Of a stretch of DNA of 5,724 nt, positions 1 through 4,918 are shown in pieces. Under the pieces are notes generated by a model, which did not search any database, was not told the origin of the DNA, and saw only the letters and a list, made by a program, of their open reading frames with translations. The stretch is from assembly GCA_021847855.1 (NCBI GenBank), contig JAJZOT010000121.1:1-5724 (forward strand), read 5' to 3'. A program made the position numbers and the translations under genes. Every line of letters begins with the position of its first letter. Position 1 is the first letter of the stretch. The stretch is from Thermoplasmata archaeon. GTDB lineage: Archaea > Thermoplasmatota > Thermoplasmata > Thermoplasmatales > Thermoplasmataceae.

Positions 1-1051
1 ATCCAAATGGAACGATTGTTTCCCTGATTTCTGATTTTGTGCGTTCTGTGAATTTGGCAAGCTGCAACCCTATGCCGTTCCTCCTCGATGATACGTAGTC
101 GGATGTGACAACTCCAACGCCGCCTGCAGTTGTTATTATCGCAATGTTATCGCCCCTCATCTTCTTCGAATAGGCCAAAACCCTGCCATAGTCTATCAGC
201 TCAGTTTCATCATATGCCCTTATCGCACCTGACTGCGAAATCAGGCCGTTAATGATATTATCATCAGTTGCCATTGCACCGGTATGAAGGGAAGCGGCTT
301 TGGCAGATGCGGGTGTCCTGCCTGATTTCAGAATTACGATTGGTTTCTTTGGAGAGGTTGTCTTAACCATGTCAAAAAACTCCTTGCCTTTTGGTACACT
401 CTCCAGATAGATGCAGATACTTGACGTGTTCCTGTAACCAACGAGGTAATCAAGCAGGTCTATCTCGTTAAGGTCAGCCCTGTTGCCAAGGTTGAGAAAT
501 GCGGATATTCCAACCCCGTATTCAGAGATTCCATCCATTGTGAGAAGACCAAGAGCACCACTCTGAGAGATGAAACCGATATCACCCGGGACAGGGAAAT
601 TCATCCTTCCCTTTGAAGTGAGGGCCGTGTTTACACCGGAGTAAGGGAAATAAACCCCAAGAGTGTTTGGCCCAATAAGTCTTGTCTTTGTGGTTTTCAG
701 GATATGACGGATCTCATCCTCTTTCTGTTTTCCTTCCTTCCCGGTTTCAGAAAATCCACCTGCGATTAATATTACGAACTTAGCTCCTACTTTTATGCAG
801 CTTTTGAGACTGTCTATTGCCTTTGACGCTGGAAGCGCGATTACAACCAGGTCTGGTGGTACCATCACTGAATCAATTGACGGTATTGTTGGAATCCCGA
901 GTATTTCCTTAGAAGATGGATTTACGGGTATTATCTGGCCTTTGTAACCTGACCCGATCATGTTGACTAAAATTGCGTTTCCAATTTTTGCCGGATCTTG
1001 TGATGCACCTATTATGGCCACTGTTTTTGGATCAAAAAGCGAGTCAAACAT
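1..1051 (-). CDS. ADP-forming acetyl/acyl-CoA synthetase, alpha module (3' end missing)
   Basis: This enzyme family converts acyl-CoA, ADP and phosphate into the free acid, CoA and ATP, the usual archaeal route for making ATP from acetyl-CoA or amino-acid-derived acyl-CoAs in the cytoplasm. My translation gives 350 residues without a stop. An N-terminal CoA-binding Rossmann domain starts at VAIIGAS (11-17); the succinyl-CoA-synthetase-like part has IGPNTLG (126-132) and FISQSGA (160-166). LHTGA (255-259) carries the histidine (256) phosphorylated during catalysis in the family. Usual family forms are GPNCLG and SHTGS, so both motifs are slightly divergent. The ATG at 1051 is chosen because it sits about 26 nt after a TATA box and lacks a Shine-Dalgarno, fitting a leaderless mRNA. 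The gene continues past the left edge, so it cannot be told whether alpha stands alone or is fused to beta. The acyl substrate is unknown. Family assignment is firm. Confidence 0.93.
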   Translation of the reverse strand, partial: MFDSLFDPKTVAIIGASQDPAKIGNAILVNMIGSGYKGQIIPVNPSSKEILGIPTIPSIDSVMVPPDLVVIALPASKAIDSLKSCIKVGAKFVILIAGGFSETGKEGKQKEDEIRHILKTTKTRLIGPNTLGVYFPYSGVNTALTSKGRMNFPVPGDIGFISQSGALGLLTMDGISEYGVGISAFLNLGNRADLNEIDLLDYLVGYRNTSSICIYLESVPKGKEFFDMVKTTSPKKPIVILKSGRTPASAKAASLHTGAMATDDNIINGLISQSGAIRAYDETELIDYGRVLAYSKKMRGDNIAIITTAGGVGVVTSDYVSSRRNGIGLQLAKFTERTKSEIRETIVPFG

Positions 1052-1072
1052 ATACTTCAAGTTTGAATTTAA

Positions 1073-1085
1073 CTATAAATTTTTC
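1073..1085 (-). promoter_or_regulatory. TATA box/BRE of the acyl-CoA synthetase gene
   Basis: Read on the minus strand the site is GAAAAATTTATAG: a purine-rich BRE-like run followed by TTTATAG. The TATA centre is about 26 nt before the A of the ATG at 1051, so transcription should start at or next to the start codon and give a leaderless mRNA. No Shine-Dalgarno is present between the box and the ATG. Confidence 0.7.
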
Positions 1086-1094
1086 TTTTAGGCA

Positions 1095-1107
1095 GCGGTT
1101 TTACCGC
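1095..1107. promoter_or_regulatory. 13-bp palindrome just upstream of the synthetase promoter
   Basis: GCGGTTTTACCGC has perfect 5-bp arms (GCGGT/ACCGC) around TTT. It lies about 10 bp upstream of the BRE/TATA element and 44-56 bp from the start codon, in otherwise AT-rich DNA. That position suits an activator or a distal repressor site. Its function is inferred from position and symmetry only. Confidence 0.4.
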
Positions 1108-1149
1108 AAGAAAAACACTCTTTACTCTTATTTAATAGTCAATATCTTT

Positions 1150-1216
1150 CCAATTAATCAGAACCATTAAAACCATCTTTCAGACGATGGATTTGATTTT
1201 TATTCTCATTAATTGG
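1150..1216. repeat. Nested inverted repeat (9-bp outer arms, 5-bp inner arms)
   Basis: The outer arms CCAATTAAT (1150-1158) and ATTAATTGG (1208-1216) are perfect inverted copies. Between them lies CCATC (1173-1177) with GATGG (1186-1190), followed by a T-rich run at 1191-1203. It may be a pair of regulator-binding sites in opposite orientation or a structured transcript. The AT-rich outer arms make chance occurrence possible. Confidence 0.35.
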
Positions 1217-1360
1217 TCATGTCAATACAAAAGTCAGAAGATTAATACAGTATGTTTCTTTTTGCGCTTAGCAATGCATCAATAACGTTTCCGTCTCTTA
1301 ATAGAATGTCAAAATATCAATTATTTTTTTCACTTCATATAATAAAAATATACCGGATAA

Positions 1361-1368
1361 TTTATATA
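1361..1368 (+). promoter_or_regulatory. TATA box of the permease gene
   Basis: TTTATATA, preceded by the purine-rich GGATAA, is the best box upstream of the permease. Its TTTATA core is centred about 27 nt before the GTG at 1391, the same geometry as the synthetase promoter, which predicts a leaderless mRNA starting at that GTG. A weaker AAAATATA at 1345-1352 could instead serve the TTG at 1379. Confidence 0.6.
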
Positions 1369-1390
1369 TTGATTCTCGTTGATATCTTTA

Positions 1391-2794
1391 GTGACATTAT
1401 CAGATAATAATCTTAAAACTAATTCAGTTGGTTTTCCGTATTTGCTTGCGCAGTCAATTGCACTGATTACACCCATGGGTGCAGCATTTGGGGTATTGCT
1501 TGGCACAGCATCATTTGCCGAGGGCGCTTTTCCGCTTGCTATTCTCTTTGCAATCATAATAAGTTTAGCGTGGATAAATACACCCTATCAGTTTTCAAAA
1601 AAGTTGGCTGGTGCAGGAGGCTTTTATCAGTTTGCAGCAAGAGCGGTGTCTCCATCATATGGCTTCTATACTGGCTGGTTTTACATGCTAAATTACTTCT
1701 TCTTCAGCGCCGGTGCAGGCGTGTTTCTTTTTGGAGTCATTTTCCCCGGTGTCTTTTCAATTCTAGGTTTCGGAGTCTTTCCTGCTTATGCCTGGATACC
1801 TCTCACTGTAGTAATGGTTGTACTTGTTTTCCTGCTTGCGTTTTACGGCATAAGGCCTTCCTTAAAGTACAGTCTGGTTGCCTCGATATTGGAAATAGGG
1901 ATACTGATCGCATTAAGCATAGGGATAATTATCCAGCCCACTGTGACAAATACCCTTTCTGTATTTTCCCCTTCCCTTAGCCCTACAGGCTGGAGCGGTG
2001 TCTTCCTTGGGGCAATATTTGGATTCACGGCACTGTCTGGAGTTAGTGGTGCAGTCTATTTAGGAGAGGAGGCAAAGGCCCCGATAAAGATAATGAAGAA
2101 GGCAATATTGATCAGTTATGTTGTAACAGCCATTACGTTTGTCCTATTTTCATATGCAATGACTGTTGGGTGGGGTATTCCTAACATGGCATCATTTGCC
2201 TCGTCTGGAGTTCCTGGTTTGATACTTTCTGATCAGTATCTCGGCGGAGCATTTCTCTTTGTAATGTTCCTGTTTGTGATAAACAGCGTGTTCGCAGGAA
2301 CTCTCGCACCTATCAACGCATCGTCGAGGCTCCTATTTTCAATGGGCAGAGATAAACTCGTTCCTGGTTTTCTTGGGAAAACAAGCGAAAAACATCAGAC
2401 CCCTGCTTTTTCCCTTCTCACTTTGAGCATAGTTGCTATCCTGACTGCAGTGACAGCTGGAGTAATACTGGGTCCACTCGAGGGATTTATATTTATTATA
2501 CTGCTTGCAGGGGTTGCTTCCCTTGTTGGTCACATACTGGGGTCAGTTGCACTGCCGCTTTTCTTCAGGAAAATCAAGATCAATGCTTTCTACCACGTAA
2601 TAGTTCCGGCAATATATCTTGCAACTGCCATAGCCATTGGTTACAGTCTTTTCTTTCCATTCACCTATCCAGTTTATTATGCACCGATCATAATCATAGT
2701 CTGGGCTTTAATCGGGTTGTTGTTTTTAGTAAATGCAAAGAAGAAGCACAAAGCCTGGACAGATGTGGGACAACCCTTTGCTGAGGAAAAATAG
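1391..2794 (+). CDS. APC-superfamily amino acid/polyamine permease
   Basis: This is an integral membrane transporter of the APC (amino acid-polyamine-organocation) type, probably importing an amino acid or amine by cation symport or exchange; the substrate cannot be read from sequence. From the GTG it has 467 residues, normal for the family. About 12 hydrophobic helices can be counted, from FPYLLAQSIALITPMGAA in helix 1 to the last helix near residues 430-447. The cytoplasmic motif GEEAKAP (residues 225-231) after helix 6 matches the family GEEAKNP signature, and NASSRLLFSMGRDKLVP follows helix 8. The tail is lysine-rich. GTG 1391 is preferred over TTG 1379 because the TATA box at 1361-1368 puts the transcript start near 1391; neither has a Shine-Dalgarno. 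The gene converges on the GMC gene with one base between stops. Confidence 0.9.
   Translation: MTLSDNNLKTNSVGFPYLLAQSIALITPMGAAFGVLLGTASFAEGAFPLAILFAIIISLAWINTPYQFSKKLAGAGGFYQFAARAVSPSYGFYTGWFYMLNYFFFSAGAGVFLFGVIFPGVFSILGFGVFPAYAWIPLTVVMVVLVFLLAFYGIRPSLKYSLVASILEIGILIALSIGIIIQPTVTNTLSVFSPSLSPTGWSGVFLGAIFGFTALSGVSGAVYLGEEAKAPIKIMKKAILISYVVTAITFVLFSYAMTVGWGIPNMASFASSGVPGLILSDQYLGGAFLFVMFLFVINSVFAGTLAPINASSRLLFSMGRDKLVPGFLGKTSEKHQTPAFSLLTLSIVAILTAVTAGVILGPLEGFIFIILLAGVASLVGHILGSVALPLFFRKIKINAFYHVIVPAIYLATAIAIGYSLFFPFTYPVYYAPIIIIVWALIGLLFLVNAKKKHKAWTDVGQPFAEEK
2062..2087 (+). repeat. 26-bp exact direct repeat, copy 1 (inside permease)
   Basis: This segment encodes part of the conserved GEEAKAP loop of the permease, so the sequence is native here. 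An identical 26-base copy forms the last bases of the window (5699-5724). Including one mismatch, the match extends to 29 of 30 bases (2058-2087 against 5695-5724). Confidence 0.9.
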
Positions 2795-2812
2795 TTTATT
2801 TCTGTATATTTT
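2787..2812. terminator. Probable overlapping terminators of the convergent genes
   Basis: On the plus strand the permease stop is followed by the T-rich stretch 2795-2812, typical of archaeal U-tract termination. On the minus strand the GMC stop is followed by CTATTTTTCC, with five T at 2791-2787. Each tract lies in or next to the end of the opposing gene. No stem-loop is evident. Confidence 0.4.
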
Positions 2813-4271
2813 GAATCAGGTGGTTTGAAAGCCGATCAGCAAGCGCGTAAATGGTCAGCGAGGGATTGGCATCAATCACCGATGGTATCAGGCTCCCGTC
2901 GCCAACGAAAAGGTTTGAGACGTCATGCATCTCATAGTTGGAATCTGCAACCGATTTCTCCTTATTTTCTCCTATCCTGCAGGTTCCCTGCACATGATGG
3001 GATAGGTATACCGAATGCATCACTTCCTTTACACCGACAGATTGCATTGCTTCATATACAAGATCGCGTGCCTTCCTGAAGTGCTCACGATCATTTTGCG
3101 TGAATTTCTTATAGAGCTTCGTTTTGCCGGAATCATCTATTTCAACGCTCCCGTTATTCATGTCATGTGTGTTGATGAAAACACCGGCCATTTTCCTGTA
3201 GTCTTTCGTAATCCTCTTAAGTTCAAGGCCCCATACTGGGTTTCCATCAGCATCCAGGAGTGTATCGGTGAATCCGATAGGCGCCTCGAAAACAGTTGAT
3301 GCTTCCAGCAGGAAACCGCCATTCTTTTCCAGTGCAAATTCTGATATGTTTGCAGAAAGAGGATGGAGTATCCAGTTGTATAGATCTTCATCGAATACTC
3401 CATACATCACGGATCCAATGTTGACACCAAGATTCTGGCCAATCTGCATTGAACTTTTTGTGTAACCGGTTTTTTCCCTTATCCTTGATCTGAGTAGAAT
3501 CTGCGGCGTTTGAAGAGCACCGGCAGAGAGTATGACTGCATTTCCTGACATGGTTCCGGTGCTCCCTTCTTTGTCCCTGTATTTGATGCCATAAGCTTCC
3601 AGCGTCTTCTCGGTGGATGATTTTCTGGTCATCACCTCTGTCACGAAGGTATCTGGATATAGATCGACTCCATTGTAGATTGCCGGTATGATATAGGTGA
3701 CAAGACTGCCGGTTTTGGCATTGGTTGGGCATCCAAAGAGGCATGCATTCTGATTGCATGCGGGAGTAACAAAGGCATCAACGGGCGAGAGAGGATGGCC
3801 TATCCGTTTGAATCCCTCCGCAATCTTCTCCGTTCCCCTGTCCCATTCGGTATACTTGCGGATCTTGGTTTCCATTTCGACCCTACTGTAGGACTGATCC
3901 AGGTCGCTGTATGAAATAGGCTCATTGCTGAAATTAAGCATGCCGGTCTCATTATGCCAGTTATCAATGTTTTCTGGAAATGCCCGGTGTGCAACGGCTG
4001 TAAAAATAGTTGTGGAACCACCTACACAACGGCCCATTCCAAGCATCATCTCCTCTGTTGGTTTATTATTATTCCTCTCATAGTTTGATGTCCAGGTTGA
4101 TGGCCACCAGAGCTTTCTGACTGCCTGGAGCTCAAACCTGTTGAAGCTGTCAGGCCCATAAAAACTTCCGGCCTCAATTAAAGCCACGCGTTTGCCTGTG
4201 CCTGAAAGACGGTATGCAAGTAATCCGCCACCAGCCCCTGATCCTACTATTATATAGTCATAATCATTCAT
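2796..4271 (-). CDS. GMC-family FAD-dependent oxidoreductase (sugar/alcohol dehydrogenase-like catalytic subunit)
   Basis: This flavoprotein should oxidise a CH-OH group of a sugar, polyol or other alcohol and pass electrons from FAD to an acceptor. The 491 residues match the family length. The N-terminal dinucleotide fold has GSGAGGG (10-16) with Glu33 to bind the FAD ribose; GGST (84-87) and GALQTPQILLRS (251-262) are GMC signatures. HVQGTCRIG starts at His426, equivalent to the catalytic histidine, and Asn469 in DANPSLT is its usual partner. Cys172, Cys177 and Cys181 lie where FAD glucose dehydrogenases bind a 3Fe-4S cluster. There is no signal peptide or membrane segment, implying a cytoplasmic location. 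It is the second gene of an operon with the subunit-3-like gene 24 bp upstream, a pairing typical of gluconate, glucose and glucoside 3-dehydrogenases. The substrate is undetermined. Confidence 0.92.
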   Translation of the reverse strand: MNDYDYIIVGSGAGGGLLAYRLSGTGKRVALIEAGSFYGPDSFNRFELQAVRKLWWPSTWTSNYERNNNKPTEEMMLGMGRCVGGSTTIFTAVAHRAFPENIDNWHNETGMLNFSNEPISYSDLDQSYSRVEMETKIRKYTEWDRGTEKIAEGFKRIGHPLSPVDAFVTPACNQNACLFGCPTNAKTGSLVTYIIPAIYNGVDLYPDTFVTEVMTRKSSTEKTLEAYGIKYRDKEGSTGTMSGNAVILSAGALQTPQILLRSRIREKTGYTKSSMQIGQNLGVNIGSVMYGVFDEDLYNWILHPLSANISEFALEKNGGFLLEASTVFEAPIGFTDTLLDADGNPVWGLELKRITKDYRKMAGVFINTHDMNNGSVEIDDSGKTKLYKKFTQNDREHFRKARDLVYEAMQSVGVKEVMHSVYLSHHVQGTCRIGENKEKSVADSNYEMHDVSNLFVGDGSLIPSVIDANPSLTIYALADRLSNHLIQNIQK

Positions 4272-4304
4272 TACTTCATTACCTCGAGGTTATAATCATT
4301 CATT
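4260..4304. repeat. 13-bp direct repeat, 32-bp period, at the operon gene junction
   Basis: ATAATCATTCATT occurs at 4260-4272 and again at 4292-4304; counting three more bases on the left, 15 of 16 match. On the minus strand one copy is the GMC start (ATGAATGATTAT) and the other spans the stop of the upstream gene. The second copy begins a short frame, MNDYNLEVMK (4303-4271), that repeats the first four GMC residues and ends at TAATG, overlapping the GMC start. Confidence 0.75.
4281..4285 (-). promoter_or_regulatory. Shine-Dalgarno of the GMC gene
   Basis: GAGGT on the minus strand lies 9 nt before the ATG at 4271 and supports that start. It sits within the perfect 10-bp palindrome ACCTCGAGGT (4281-4290). 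The internal position in the operon fits a gene translated from a polycistronic mRNA. Confidence 0.65.
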
Positions 4305-4793
4305 GCCTGACTGCCCAGTCGTATTTTTATTCTTTCTGTATATCTCCAGGAAAGACCAGTCTTTATTCAGGCCGGATATCCCCTTGCCACCATAATCCAT
4401 CCAGGCCCATGCACCGATCCCGTCATACCATGGATCAGTATAATCAGAGTAAAAACCCATGATACAAAGAGATCTCACCAAAAGGAAACTGAGACGGGAA
4501 GCTGGATCGGTGTGCATTTTTTTAAAAAGCGCTGAAATCTCATCCAGATTAAGATCTGAAAGTTCTTTTCCAAAAAATTTTTTGGGATAATCATGAAAGA
4601 GTGCGATTCCGCTTCTTAATTCTTCCTTTCCAGTTTCAGACATATTGCCAAATTCAGAATCAATGTAGTTTACAGTCCCAACAGCAGATGCGCCAGGTTC
4701 ATCCGGGCCATTTCCGGGTATCATAATATCTGCTATGAGTTTCAAGGTTTCATAATCTTCTGCACTCAGGTAATAAGGAGGGGTTACTTTCAT
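4296..4793 (-). CDS. Gluconate 2-dehydrogenase subunit 3-like protein
   Basis: Small partner subunits of this family accompany GMC flavoproteins and are needed for maturation or export of the catalytic subunit in bacteria. The protein has 165 residues from the ATG at 4793. The N-terminal part has the family hallmark ADIMIPGNGPDEPGASAVG (21-39) followed by an aspartate-ending helix (VNYID), and the C-terminal third is aromatic-rich (GFYSDYTDPWYDGIGAW, 113-129). Bacterial members usually start with a Tat signal; none is present here, and the protein begins directly at the folded domain, so I infer a cytoplasmic complex. ATG 4793 is preferred to GTG 4802 because that GTG is part of a GGTGA Shine-Dalgarno 5 nt before the ATG. 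It is the first gene of the operon, 24 bp before the GMC gene. The family call rests on the hallmark motif and the neighbour. Confidence 0.82.
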   Translation of the reverse strand: MKVTPPYYLSAEDYETLKLIADIMIPGNGPDEPGASAVGTVNYIDSEFGNMSETGKEELRSGIALFHDYPKKFFGKELSDLNLDEISALFKKMHTDPASRLSFLLVRSLCIMGFYSDYTDPWYDGIGAWAWMDYGGKGISGLNKDWSFLEIYRKNKNTTGQSGNE

Positions 4794-4798
4794 AATAT

Positions 4799-4803
4799 TC
4801 ACC
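4799..4803 (-). promoter_or_regulatory. Shine-Dalgarno deciding the start of the subunit-3-like gene
   Basis: GGTGA on the minus strand can pair with the archaeal anti-Shine-Dalgarno UCACC and lies 5 nt before the ATG at 4793. The upstream in-frame GTG (4802-4800) falls inside this element and is therefore unlikely to be the start. Confidence 0.6.
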
Positions 4804-4832
4804 GGACTTATATAGGGTAACTGGGGATAGTG

Positions 4833-4845
4833 CTTTTTAATAAAA
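4833..4845 (-). promoter_or_regulatory. Probable TATA element of the subunit-3/GMC operon
   Basis: TTTTATTAAAAAG on the minus strand would place the transcript start near 4814 and give a leader of about 20 nt that includes the GGTGA site. A better-looking TATATAAG at 4814-4807 is only 14-21 nt from the ATG and would start transcription inside the gene, so it is less likely to be the working box. Confidence 0.4.
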
Positions 4846-4877
4846 CCTTTGGGCTATTTCCTTCCGCCTGCGCGAAT

Positions 4878-4888
4878 ATTTAATATAA
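4878..4888 (+). promoter_or_regulatory. Probable TATA element of the alcohol dehydrogenase gene
   Basis: ATTTAATATAA is centred about 36 nt before the ATG at 4919, predicting a transcript start near 4905-4910 and a very short leader. It is preceded by a GC-rich patch (4865-4874). It lies back to back with the operon promoter in a 125-bp divergent region. Confidence 0.5.
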
Positions 4889-4907
4889 CCCTATCCTGAT
4901 TGCGATA

Positions 4908-4912
4908 AGGTG
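4908..4912 (+). promoter_or_regulatory. Shine-Dalgarno of the alcohol dehydrogenase gene
   Basis: AGGTG lies 6 nt before the ATG at 4919, a normal spacing, and supports that start codon. It would sit almost at the 5' end of the predicted transcript. Confidence 0.6.
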
Positions 4913-4918
4913 GATCAG

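Larger units (their letters stand above)
1052..1390. other. Divergent intergenic region between synthetase and permease genes
   Basis: These 339 bases separate two divergently transcribed genes. They hold the synthetase TATA box (1073-1085), a 13-bp palindrome (1095-1107), a nested inverted repeat (1150-1216) and the permease TATA box (1361-1368). The stretch 1217-1340 is AT-rich and I see no convincing gene, tRNA or other RNA in it. Short open frames here have no credible start signals or family resemblance. Confidence 0.7.

Noticed and set aside
208..570. Protein sequence ISQSGA appears twice in the synthetase (residues 161-166 and 271-276)
   Set aside because: The two copies use different codons, only the first is at the family motif position, and there is no sign of a duplicated DNA segment.
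973..1170. A 65-residue plus-strand open frame over the synthetase start
   Set aside because: It overlaps the clear synthetase coding sequence and its promoter, has low-complexity sequence and no ribosome site.
1262..1274. Small hairpin TTGC/GCAA in the intergenic region
   Set aside because: Four-base arms are expected by chance in a region of this size and there is no adjoining T-tract or gene end to explain.
3388..3759. A 123-residue minus-strand open frame inside the GMC gene
   Set aside because: It is in a shifted frame within a well-supported GMC gene whose motifs are intact; the product has no family features.
4807..4814. TATATAAG as the promoter of the subunit-3-like gene
   Set aside because: It is too close to the start codon: transcription about 26 nt downstream would begin inside the gene, losing the ATG at 4793.
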